Shown: piece by piece, positions 9,836 through 16,951 of the stretch
Layout of the letters: every line of letters starts with the position of its first letter
Numbering within the stretch: position 1 is the first letter of the stretch
Source of the DNA: Pseudomonas sp. URIL14HWK12:I12
GTDB lineage: Bacteria > Pseudomonadota > Gammaproteobacteria > Pseudomonadales > Pseudomonadaceae
Length of the DNA stretch: 64,000 nucleotides
Direction: 5' to 3'
Assembly: GCF_003097135.1 (NCBI RefSeq)
Contig: NZ_QEQL01000007.1
Span: 300,680-364,679 of the forward strand
Translations under genes and position numbers: made by a program
Notes under the pieces: generated by a model
Database searches by the model: none
What the model was told of the DNA's origin: nothing
What the model saw: only the letters and a program-made list of their open reading frames with translations

Positions 9836-10753
9836 ATGCGCCGTGATCTTCCTTCTCTGAATGCCCTGCGAGCGTTCGATGCCACCGCTCGGTCTGGCAG
9901 CGTGAGCCAAGCTGCGGAGAACATGAACGTGACGCATGGTGCCGTTAGCCGGCAGCTCAGGCTACTGGAGGACGAGCTAGGCGTACCGTTGTTCGTAAAA
10001 GATGGCCGCGGCCTTAAACTCACAGACGCCGGCATTAGATTGCGCGATGTGTGCGACGAGGCTTTTGGGCGGTTGAGGCAGGTCTGTGCGCAGTTGAGCC
10101 AGGCTCAGGAGGGCGCGCCCTTTTTGCTAGGGTGCTCGGGAAGCTTGCTCGCCCGGTGGTTCATCCCACGATTGGGGCAGCTCAATGCCGACCTGCCTGA
10201 TCTGCGCCTGCACTTATCGGCCGGTGAAGGCGATGTCGACCCACGCAGTGCGACTTGGGATGCCCTGCTGGTGTTCGCTGAGCCGCCGTGGCCCGCCCAG
10301 ATGCAGGTGCACGAATTGGCGCCCGAACGTATCGGCCCGGTACTCAGCCCGCGCCATCCCAGGTTCGAGCAGTTGTCCGGTGTCCCGGCGCATGCCTTGC
10401 TTGATGAGCCCGTTTTGCACACATTGTCTCGCCCCCAGGCGTGGCCAGAATGGGCCAGGCGCAATGGTTTGGCGCCCGAGTCGTTGACGCAAGGTCAGGG
10501 CTTCGAACACCTTTACTATCTGTTAGAGGCGGCGGTGGCTGGATTGGGCGTAGCGATTGCGCCCGAAGTATTGGTAGCCGATGACCTAAAGGCAGGGCGC
10601 CTGGCGGCACCCTGGGGCTTCAGCCAGACCCCAGCACGCCTCGCGTTATGGGTGCCTCGGCGTGCTGCAGACGGGCGTGCCCAGCGGCTGGCAGCGTGGC
10701 TCGCTGCCGCGCTGGGCAGCGAGGATCAGTCAGAACGCTTGCACAGCAAGTAG
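9836..10753 (+). CDS. trpI: LysR-type activator TrpI
   Basis: A 305-residue LysR transcription factor. The N-terminal helix-turn-helix includes MNVTHGAVSRQLRLLEDEL, close to the GcvA/AmpR/TrpI subgroup. It lies directly divergent from trpBA, the conserved location of the indoleglycerol-phosphate-responsive activator of tryptophan synthase. The 3' end overlaps the convergent DUF883 gene by 28 bases. Confidence 0.93.
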   Translation: MRRDLPSLNALRAFDATARSGSVSQAAENMNVTHGAVSRQLRLLEDELGVPLFVKDGRGLKLTDAGIRLRDVCDEAFGRLRQVCAQLSQAQEGAPFLLGCSGSLLARWFIPRLGQLNADLPDLRLHLSAGEGDVDPRSATWDALLVFAEPPWPAQMQVHELAPERIGPVLSPRHPRFEQLSGVPAHALLDEPVLHTLSRPQAWPEWARRNGLAPESLTQGQGFEHLYYLLEAAVAGLGVAIAPEVLVADDLKAGRLAAPWGFSQTPARLALWVPRRAADGRAQRLAAWLAAALGSEDQSERLHSK

Positions 10754-11049
10754 GCAGCGAGCAGGCCCAGGGCACCTACGGCGATCCCGGCGGTGGTCAG
10801 TGGGTGCTCTTGAGCATAGTCGCGGGTTGCAATGCTGGTTTCGCGAGTTTTGACTTTCACTTCTTCGTACGCATCCGCCAGCAGGCTACGCGATTGCTTG
10901 AGCGCCGACTCTGCGCTTGCCTTGAGATTCTTGATGGTCTTGCGCGACTCATCGGTGGCGTCGTCCTTGAGGCCTTCGAGCGAGCGCAACAGGCTCTCGA
11001 TCTCGGCTTCCATGCTTTGCAGCGATGCTTTACGTAGCGAATTGGCCAT
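10726..11049 (-). CDS. DUF883 (ElaB/YqjD-type) membrane-anchored protein
   Basis: A 107-residue protein with a long alpha-helical, coiled-coil-like charged region (residues 1-80) and one C-terminal membrane helix (TTAGIAVGALGLLAAYLL) ending in a short charged tail. This is the architecture of ElaB/YgaM/YqjD proteins, which tether to the inner membrane, bind ribosomes in E. coli and rise in stationary phase. The ATG has a GGAGTG site upstream. The coding end overlaps trpI. Confidence 0.85.
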   Translation of the reverse strand: MANSLRKASLQSMEAEIESLLRSLEGLKDDATDESRKTIKNLKASAESALKQSRSLLADAYEEVKVKTRETSIATRDYAQEHPLTTAGIAVGALGLLAAYLLCKRSD

Positions 11050-11201
11050 GGGGTGTTCACTCCTGCGGGTGAGTTGCTGTGTAGAGGTGGGACTTCACCG
11101 CTTGGCGAAAGTGCGGTCGGGGTGAACTTTTGCTGCCGCTTCGCCCCTTAACAGGTATAAGCCACCAGCCGGTGGCGTACGCCCTGAACAGGAGCAAGGC
11201 C

Positions 11202-11417
11202 ATGTCTGATCATCACACCTACAAAAAGACCGAGCTGGTAGGTTCTTCCACAACCAGTATCGAAGACGCCATCAACAATGCGTTGGCCGAAGCCAGCAAA
11301 TCGCTCGATCTGATGGAGTGGTTCGAAGTAATGGAAACCCGCGGCCACATCCTTGACGGCAAGGTCGCTCACTTTCAGGTGACCATCAAAGTGGGCTTCA
11401 AGATCGCCAACAGTTGA
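11202..11417 (+). CDS. Dodecin flavoprotein
   Basis: A 71-residue dodecin: short N-terminus, then the beta-alpha-beta-beta fold with the hallmark AINNALAEASKSLDLMEWFEV and GKVAHFQVTIKVGF. Dodecins assemble into hollow dodecamers that store or buffer flavins. AGGAG precedes the ATG. The 152-base region upstream separates it from the divergent DUF883 gene. Confidence 0.92.
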   Translation: MSDHHTYKKTELVGSSTTSIEDAINNALAEASKSLDLMEWFEVMETRGHILDGKVAHFQVTIKVGFKIANS

Positions 11418-11518
11418 CCCAGGCACTGGCTAAAAAAACCGTTTTACGTTAATACGGTGGTGCCCTTCGAATGGGCCAGGATAGCTGAGCAGTATCAACA
11501 GACCAGGGAACGAGACCG

Positions 11519-11743
11519 ATGAAAAAACTTTTGTTGGCTGTAGGGTTGTTGGGTATGGCAGGGTCCGCGTTCGCCGCTGGCACCTCGTGCGATACCGTGA
11601 AGAGCGATATCGACGCCAAGATCAAGGCCAAGGGCGTTTCAGGCTATAGCCTGGAAGTGGTCGACAAAGGCAGCGCCGCCGATGGCAAGGTCGTTGGGAG
11701 CTGCGAGGGCGGCACCAAGGAGATCGTCTACAAACGAGGCTGA
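11519..11743 (+). CDS. DUF1161 secreted protein, copy 1
   Basis: A 74-residue protein with a signal peptide (cleavage after ...GSAFA, about residue 19). The mature part has two cysteines, a KSDIDAKIKAKGV helix and a terminal GTKEIVYKRG strand, all typical of DUF1161. Its function is unknown. A close paralogue lies at 13390-13620 behind osmC. A strong inverted repeat follows. Confidence 0.85.
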   Translation: MKKLLLAVGLLGMAGSAFAAGTSCDTVKSDIDAKIKAKGVSGYSLEVVDKGSAADGKVVGSCEGGTKEIVYKRG

Positions 11744-11766
11744 TGCTCCGCCTGATTACAGATGAA

Positions 11767-11792
11767 CGAAGCCCGGCATATGCCGGGCTTCG
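11767..11792. terminator. Terminator-like inverted repeat after the DUF1161 gene
   Basis: A perfect palindrome with a 12-bp stem, CGAAGCCCGGCA pairing with TGCCGGGCTTCG. T-runs are weak on both sides. It lies between convergent genes and may serve both strands. Confidence 0.6.
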
Positions 11793-11796
11793 TGCT

Positions 11797-12798
11797 TCAC
11801 GCGCTCATGATTTGTGACAGCAACCGATACGAGTGCAGCCGATCGGTATGCTCGTAAAGGTCGCAGGTAAAGATCAGCTCATCGGCCTGAGTTTGCTCAA
11901 GCAGCACCTCCAACTTGCCGCGAATCTTCGCGGGGCTGCCGATCATGGCAAGGCCTAGGAAGCTGCCTACCGTATCTTTCTCATGGGGCAACCACAGCCC
12001 TTCCATGCTCGGCACCGGTGGTTGCTGCACCAGGCTTTGCCCGCGGATCAGGTTGAGAATGCGCCGGTAGACCGAAGTGGCCAGGTAGTCGGCCTGCTCA
12101 TCGGAGTCGGCCGCCACTAGCGGTACGCCGAGCATCACGTAGGGTTTGGCCAGCGTGGCCGAGGGTGTGAAATGGTCACGGTAGACACGTACCGCCTCAT
12201 GCATCAGCCGTGGGGCGAAGTGCGAGGCAAAGGCATAAGGCAAGCCGCGCATACCGGCCAACTGCGCACTGAACAGGCTCGAGCCCAGTAGCCAGATGGG
12301 CACCTCGGTTCCACTGCCCGGCACGGCGATCACCCGTTGCCCCGGCGTGCGAGGGCCCAGGTAAGCGGCGAGCTCTGCCACATCATCCGGGAAGTCGTCT
12401 GCCGAGCCTGAGCGCTCCCGGCGCAGCGCGCGGGCGGTCATCTGGTCGGAGCCGGGTGCACGGCCCAGGCCGAGGTCGATCCGGCCAGGATAAAGGCTGG
12501 CCAGCGTGCCGAACTGTTCGGCGATCACCAACGGTGCATGGTTGGGCAGCATGACGCCGCCCGAGCCGACGCGGATGGTCGAGGTGCCGCCTGCCAGGTA
12601 CCCGAGCAGCACCGAGGTGGCGGAACTGGCGATGCCGTCCATATTGTGGTGCTCGGCTACCCAGAAACGGGTGTAGCCCCAGCGCTCCGCGTGTTGGGCC
12701 AAGTCCAGCGAATTGCGCAGCGATTGCGCAGGGCCCAGGTCTTGACGGACTGGCACAAGGTCCAGCGCCGAATATTTGATGCTTGCCAACGTACCCAT
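11797..12798 (-). CDS. Luciferase-like flavin-dependent monooxygenase (MsnO8-type)
   Basis: A 333-residue LLM-class flavin oxidoreductase with the TIM-barrel bacterial luciferase fold. Typical features are the early ..SALDLVPVR.. start, RFWVAEHHNMDGIASSA and the flavin/phosphate region RIDLGLGRAPGSDQMTARALRR. The substrate is unknown. The ATG at 12798 has GGAG five bases upstream and is preferred over a GTG two codons earlier. It is divergent from osmC. Confidence 0.85.
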   Translation of the reverse strand: MGTLASIKYSALDLVPVRQDLGPAQSLRNSLDLAQHAERWGYTRFWVAEHHNMDGIASSATSVLLGYLAGGTSTIRVGSGGVMLPNHAPLVIAEQFGTLASLYPGRIDLGLGRAPGSDQMTARALRRERSGSADDFPDDVAELAAYLGPRTPGQRVIAVPGSGTEVPIWLLGSSLFSAQLAGMRGLPYAFASHFAPRLMHEAVRVYRDHFTPSATLAKPYVMLGVPLVAADSDEQADYLATSVYRRILNLIRGQSLVQQPPVPSMEGLWLPHEKDTVGSFLGLAMIGSPAKIRGKLEVLLEQTQADELIFTCDLYEHTDRLHSYRLLSQIMSA

Positions 12799-12892
12799 GA
12801 ACACTCCACTTAAAAAAATGACACCCCCGCGCCGTTTTTTTAGTTGTCAGGCGACTACATTGAACGCATTCGCCTTGACGTGCAAACCAACT

Positions 12893-12919
12893 GAACTTGG
12901 CCCATGCGTGGGCCTCTGA
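12893..12919 (+). promoter_or_regulatory. AlgU (sigma-22/RpoE)-type promoter of osmC
   Basis: GAACTT at 12893-12898, a 16-base spacer, and TCTGA at 12915-12919. This is an exact match to the Pseudomonas AlgU promoter consensus. The spacer contains a GGCCCA...TGGGCC inverted repeat. The predicted start of transcription, near 12926, is about 30 bases before the osmC ATG. Confidence 0.75.
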
Positions 12920-12956
12920 CCTTTTATTGAACCAGCACAATACCCAAGGAGGTAGC

Positions 12957-13388
12957 ATGACTATCAAGAAACAAGCGTCCGCTCACTGGGAAGGCGGCTT
13001 GAAAGACGGCACCGGGAAAATTTCCGTGGGCAGCGGCGCGTTCAGCGATTTGCCCTACGGCTTCAAGGCGCGTTTCGAGGGCGTTAAAGGCTCCAACCCC
13101 GAAGAGCTCATCGGGGCGGCCCACGCGGGCTGCTTCTCCATGGCGCTGTCGATGATTCTCGGCGAGGCAGGCTTGACCGCGACCGCCATCGATACCCAGG
13201 CCGAAGTATCGCTTGAGCAGAAGCCCGATGGTTTCACGATCACTGCCGTGCACCTGACGCTCAAGGCCAGCGTGCCTGGCGCTACCGAAGAGCAGTTCAA
13301 AGAGCTGGCCAACAAAGCCAAGGTCGGCTGCCCGGTGTCGAAAGTCCTCAATGCCGACATCACCCTCGACGCTTCGCTGGTGAATTAA
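12957..13388 (+). CDS. osmC: OsmC-family peroxiredoxin
   Basis: A 143-residue thiol peroxidase reducing organic hydroperoxides. The two catalytic cysteines are in place: Cys59 in the AHAGCFSMALS motif and Cys125 in VGCPVSKVL, the OsmC rather than Ohr pattern. It has a near-perfect AAGGAGGT ribosome-binding site and an AlgU-type promoter upstream, consistent with osmotic or envelope-stress induction. A DUF1161 gene follows after one base. Confidence 0.93.
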   Translation: MTIKKQASAHWEGGLKDGTGKISVGSGAFSDLPYGFKARFEGVKGSNPEELIGAAHAGCFSMALSMILGEAGLTATAIDTQAEVSLEQKPDGFTITAVHLTLKASVPGATEEQFKELANKAKVGCPVSKVLNADITLDASLVN

Positions 13389-13389
13389 G

Positions 13390-13620
13390 GTGAAGCGCGC
13401 GGCGTTGTGGTGCGTGTTCGCCCTGTGGGCCGGCAGCGCCAGCGCCGCGCCGCTTGATTGCGAAGCGTTGAAGGCCGAGATCGAGGCCAAGATTCAATCC
13501 AATGGCGTGGCCGACTACACCCTTGAGATCGTGGACAACGCCGATGCGAAAGACCCGTCCATGATCGTAGGCAGTTGCGCCAATGGCACTCGCAAAATCA
13601 TCTATCAGAAAAACGGCTGA
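13390..13620 (+). CDS. DUF1161 secreted protein, copy 2
   Basis: A 76-residue paralogue of the protein at 11519-11743, sharing the cysteine pattern, the KAEIEAKIQSNGV helix, the VGSC motif and the terminal RKIIYQK strand. It has a signal peptide ending ...GSASA. The GTG start lies one base after the osmC stop, so it should be translated from the osmC transcript. Function unknown. Confidence 0.82.
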   Translation: MKRAALWCVFALWAGSASAAPLDCEALKAEIEAKIQSNGVADYTLEIVDNADAKDPSMIVGSCANGTRKIIYQKNG

Positions 13621-13623
13621 CGG

Positions 13624-14043
13624 CTACCACAGGCAGTAGTTGCTTTTGTCTTGAGCGACAACCTGATTGGCTGAATCGTACAGCAGGGCGCTGGGCTCGA
13701 TGCCCAGGCTACGGGCCTGGATTCGATAGCGCTCTGCGGCCTTGAACCCGTCGTACTGCACGGTGATGTAACACATGCGCTCACTCGGCTGGCTCATGAT
13801 CGTGAGGGGAATATTCACTTCATAGTCATAGCGAAATTCCAGCGTGTGAGAGCCCGGCTTAAGCTGAAAATAACGCCCGTCATCGAGGCGCTTGCCGTCG
13901 ACTTTCTCAGCGAGTATTGCCTTACCGCCGAGCATGCTCAGGTCGACCCAGGCCTGCGCCGAATCGTGCGCGGGCAGAGGTGTGGTGTTGCAGGCACTCA
14001 GTAGGGCCAATACGGCCAGCAGGGCGGGCTTGGAGCGCATCAT
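13624..14043 (-). CDS. Putative lipoprotein, paralogue 1
   Basis: A 139-residue protein with a lipoprotein signal peptide and lipobox LSAC near residue 18. The mature part shares with the next gene the pattern AWVDL, a VD-K segment, RYF-PGSH and RYRIQAR. I do not recognise a function. The beta-rich pattern suggests a small periplasmic or outer-membrane-anchored domain. Two consecutive ATGs are possible starts. It is convergent with the DUF1161 gene. Confidence 0.7.
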   Translation of the reverse strand: MMRSKPALLAVLALLSACNTTPLPAHDSAQAWVDLSMLGGKAILAEKVDGKRLDDGRYFQLKPGSHTLEFRYDYEVNIPLTIMSQPSERMCYITVQYDGFKAAERYRIQARSLGIEPSALLYDSANQVVAQDKSNYCLW

Positions 14044-14088
14044 TCAGTTCCAGGGGGGCATCGATTGGCCTAGCATATCCCCAAATCT

Positions 14089-14508
14089 TCAGGCGCGCTG
14101 GCAACCTGCGGGTACCCCTTTGCTGACCAGCTTGTTCTGTTCGTCGTAGAGCTTGGCCCATGGGGTGAACCCTACAGTGCCCGCCTGCAGGCGGTACCGT
14201 TCACCGGCATTGAAATGGGCGAACTTGACGTTGAGCTGGCAATCACGCCACAAGGGGTTGGCGTCTGGGCCGATGTTCGTGGGGGCCACGGCGAACTGGT
14301 AACGAACCGTCAGTTCATGGCTGCCGGGCTGCACTTCGAAATAGCGTTTGTCTTCCCACTGTTTGGCATCGACTTCCTGAGCATGCAGCGAATTGTTCTG
14401 TGGCACCTGAAGGTCCACCCACGCCTGGTGCGGGTCGGGGCTTGGCAGGCCGATCAGTGAGCAGCCTGGCAGCGCAAGCAGGCAGCAAAGTAACAAATTT
14501 TCACGCAT
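14089..14508 (-). CDS. Putative lipoprotein, paralogue 2
   Basis: A 139-residue lipoprotein with lipobox LPGC near residue 15. It is clearly related to the neighbouring lipoprotein: AWVDL, VDAKQWEDKRYFEVQPGSH and ERYRLQAGT are shared in order. The pair looks like a tandem duplication. The ATG at 14508 places the signal peptide at the N-terminus; the longer open frame upstream overlaps the divergent peptidase gene. Function unknown. Confidence 0.7.
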   Translation of the reverse strand: MRENLLLCCLLALPGCSLIGLPSPDPHQAWVDLQVPQNNSLHAQEVDAKQWEDKRYFEVQPGSHELTVRYQFAVAPTNIGPDANPLWRDCQLNVKFAHFNAGERYRLQAGTVGFTPWAKLYDEQNKLVSKGVPAGCQRA

Positions 14509-14587
14509 TGTCGCACTCCGAAGCAGCAAAATGGGGGCAATGGTGGATGGCGATCTACGTCGCCTCAGGGCTGCACAGGGGGCAGGA

Positions 14588-15694
14588 ATGATCCAGCCAG
14601 GGCGCACCCGCCACGGCAAACGAGACAACTTCAGCAGGGGCTGGGTTCCCTTGCTGCTACTTTGCCTGCTCAGCGGTTGCTCAAGCGTTCGCTATTATGG
14701 CCAGCTCGCTCAGGGCCAGTGGCAGTTGTTGCAGGCTCGCGAGCCGGTAGAGGAGGTCATCGCTGACGCTTCGCGCCCCGCCCCACTGCGGCAGTACCTG
14801 AGCCAGGCCCTGCAGGCTAGGCGTTTCGCGAGCGAGCAGCTCCACCTGCCCGACAACGCTAGCTATCGGCTCTACGCGGACATCCACCGGCGGTTCGTGG
14901 TGTGGAACGTATTCGCCACCGATGAGTTCTCGCTGCAACCGCTAACGAATTGTTTTCCCATCGCAGGCTGCGTGGCCTATCAGGGCTTCTATGCCCAGGG
15001 CGATGCCAGGGGCGCCGCTGCGCTGCTCCGCCAGCAGGGCAAGGACGTCTATCTGGGCGGTGTCGAAACCTATTCCACACTGGGCTGGTTCGACGACCCG
15101 ATCATCAGCACCATGACCGGGTGGGGCCAGGAACGGCTGGATACGCTGATTTTCCATGAGCTCGCCCACCAGCGCTTCTATGTGAAGAACGACACTCAGT
15201 TCAATGAGTCATTCGCCACCTTCGTCGAGCAGGAAGGCACACGGCAATGGCGTGCCTGGCGCAAGCTGCCCCCTGCCGACCCTGGGCGGCAAGCGCAGCG
15301 TGAGCAATTCGTGCAACTGGTGCTGGGCACCCGCCAACGGCTGGAGGCGCTGTATCGCCAGCCGCTGTCGCGCCAAGCCATGCGCCAGGCCAAGGCTGAG
15401 CAATTCGAGCGCCTGAGGCGCGATTACCAACAGCTGCGCGATCGGCAATGGCAGGGTGACCGCCGTTACGACGCTTGGGTGTACTCACCCTTGAACAACG
15501 CTAAGCTGCTGCCCTTTGGTTTGTATGACCAGTGGGTGCCCGCCTTTGCCGAGCTGTTCGCGCAGCAGGGGGGTAACTGGCCGCGCTTCTATGCTGAGGT
15601 GCAACGGCTCGGCGCCCTCCCCACCGCCCAACGCTCGGCGGCATTGCAGGCGCTCATGCCCGCGGAGGTGAAAACGCCTGGTGCAGTGCCTTGA
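14588..15694 (+). CDS. Lipoprotein metallopeptidase of the putative aminopeptidase family
   Basis: A 368-residue protein with a lipoprotein signal peptide (lipobox LSGC, Cys31) and a zincin active site FHELAHQRFY followed by NESFATF, which supplies the third ligand. This matches the proteobacterial 'predicted aminopeptidase' family (Aminopep, DUF2265 type). It probably acts in the periplasm. The ATG at 14588 follows GGCAGGA. Its 3' end overlaps the convergent HAD gene by 41 bases. Substrate unknown. Confidence 0.82.
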   Translation: MIQPGRTRHGKRDNFSRGWVPLLLLCLLSGCSSVRYYGQLAQGQWQLLQAREPVEEVIADASRPAPLRQYLSQALQARRFASEQLHLPDNASYRLYADIHRRFVVWNVFATDEFSLQPLTNCFPIAGCVAYQGFYAQGDARGAAALLRQQGKDVYLGGVETYSTLGWFDDPIISTMTGWGQERLDTLIFHELAHQRFYVKNDTQFNESFATFVEQEGTRQWRAWRKLPPADPGRQAQREQFVQLVLGTRQRLEALYRQPLSRQAMRQAKAEQFERLRRDYQQLRDRQWQGDRRYDAWVYSPLNNAKLLPFGLYDQWVPAFAELFAQQGGNWPRFYAEVQRLGALPTAQRSAALQALMPAEVKTPGAVP

Positions 15695-16316
15695 GCGTGG
15701 CGAAATGGTACGTGGGTGTTTCGCCCAATAGCTCGGCCTCGCTGCCGAAGCCGTAGCCAACCGCCACGCAATCGAGCCCGTTGGCGCGCGCGCCGATCAG
15801 GTCGTGCTTGCGGTCGCCGATCATCAAGGTCTGGGCAGGTTCAAGGCGCTCCTGCTCGAGCAAATGGGCAATCAGGTCGACCTTATTGGTGCGGGTGCCG
15901 TCCAGCTCGCTGCCGTAGATCACCTTGAAGTGCCGGGCAAAGTTGAAATGCCGGGCAATCTCACGGGCGAACTCCCAGGGCTTGGAGGTGGCGATGTACA
16001 GATGCCGCCCTTGAGCGACCAGGGTCTCGAGTAGCTCGGTAACCCCTTCGAACACTTCGTTTTCATACAGACCGGTCACGCGAAACCGGTCGCGATAGTG
16101 GTTCACGGCTTCCCAGGCCTTGGCCTCGCTCAGCCCATAGAACTGCATGAATGCTTGCAATAGCGGAGGGCCGATGAAGTGCTCGAGCTTGGCGAGGTCG
16201 GGTTCATCGATGCCAAGCTTGCCCAGGGCGTACTGAATCGACCGGGTGATACCTTCACGGGGGTCGGTCAGGGTACCGTCGAGGTCGAAAAGGATATTGC
16301 GATGGCCCAGGTTCAT
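15654..16316 (-). CDS. HAD-superfamily phosphatase, phosphoglycolate-phosphatase-like
   Basis: A 220-residue HAD hydrolase. Motif I FDLDGTLTD is at residues 10-18, motif II is in ATSKPW, and motif IV is MIGDRKHDLIGA. The cap domain is of the Gph/PpaX type. The nucleotide or phosphoester substrate cannot be told from the sequence. Its ATG overlaps the stop of the preceding gamma-class carbonic-anhydrase-like gene (ATGA), indicating translational coupling. Confidence 0.88.
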   Translation of the reverse strand: MNLGHRNILFDLDGTLTDPREGITRSIQYALGKLGIDEPDLAKLEHFIGPPLLQAFMQFYGLSEAKAWEAVNHYRDRFRVTGLYENEVFEGVTELLETLVAQGRHLYIATSKPWEFAREIARHFNFARHFKVIYGSELDGTRTNKVDLIAHLLEQERLEPAQTLMIGDRKHDLIGARANGLDCVAVGYGFGSEAELLGETPTYHFATLKALHQAFSPPRA

Positions 16317-16858
16317 GCGCGGTCGTACCCCGCCGCGAGGTGGCGATCCTTGAGCCTGACGTAGTTGGCCGCACTGTAGGTGAAAAAGGCCCGCTCTTTG
16401 TCGGTCAGGGCGCGCGCCTGCTTGGCCGGGCTGCCTACGTAGAGGTATCCGCTTTGCAGGCGCTTGCCTGGCGGCACCAGGCTGCCGGCGCCGATGATCA
16501 CTTCATCTTCGACGACCGCGCCATCCATTATGGTGCTGCCCATGCCCACCAGAATCCGGCTGCCTAGCGTGCAACCGTGCAACATGACCTTGTGGCCGAT
16601 GGTTACGTCGTCACCGATCAGCAGTGGGAACCCCTCAGGGTTAAAAGGCCCGGCGTGGGTGATGTGCAGCACGCTGCCGTCCTGCACGCTGGTGCGCTGG
16701 CCGATGCGGATATGATGCATGTCACCGCGGATCACTGTGAGTGGCCAGACTGAGCTGTCGTCACCGATCTCGACATCGCCCAGCACCACAGCGCTGCGGT
16801 CGACGAATACCTTGGCCCCCAATTGGGGAGCATGTTGTTCGAACCTTCGAATGGACAC
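16313..16858 (-). CDS. Gamma-carbonic-anhydrase-like hexapeptide protein (YrdA/PaaY type)
   Basis: A 181-residue left-handed beta-helix protein with repeated hexapeptides such as IGDDSSVWPLTVIRGD and VGMGSTIMDGAVVEDEVIIG. The GHKVMLHGCTLG segment carries histidines that bind metal in gamma carbonic anhydrases. The GTG start at 16858 has a strong AAGGAGG site and gives the family-typical N-terminus. It is divergent from prlC. Enzymatic activity is not assured for this family. Confidence 0.86.
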   Translation of the reverse strand: MSIRRFEQHAPQLGAKVFVDRSAVVLGDVEIGDDSSVWPLTVIRGDMHHIRIGQRTSVQDGSVLHITHAGPFNPEGFPLLIGDDVTIGHKVMLHGCTLGSRILVGMGSTIMDGAVVEDEVIIGAGSLVPPGKRLQSGYLYVGSPAKQARALTDKERAFFTYSAANYVRLKDRHLAAGYDRA

Positions 16859-16951
16859 GATAGCCTCCTTTGATGCCGCCGATTTGCTGCGGTCGGGGTC
16901 GATTGTAATTAAGATGGTCCCATGATTCTTCAGAGCCAAGGTGCAAAGACC

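Noticed and set aside
11122..11150. Possible AlgU promoter before dodecin (GAACTT)
   Set aside because: The -35 hexamer is good, but at 16-17 bases only CCTTA or CTTAA follows, not a TCNRR-type -10.
16922..16951. Ten-residue N-terminal extension of prlC from the ATG at 16922
   Set aside because: The remembered family N-terminus begins at the GTG at 16952. The extension is unconserved in type, though it cannot be fully excluded.
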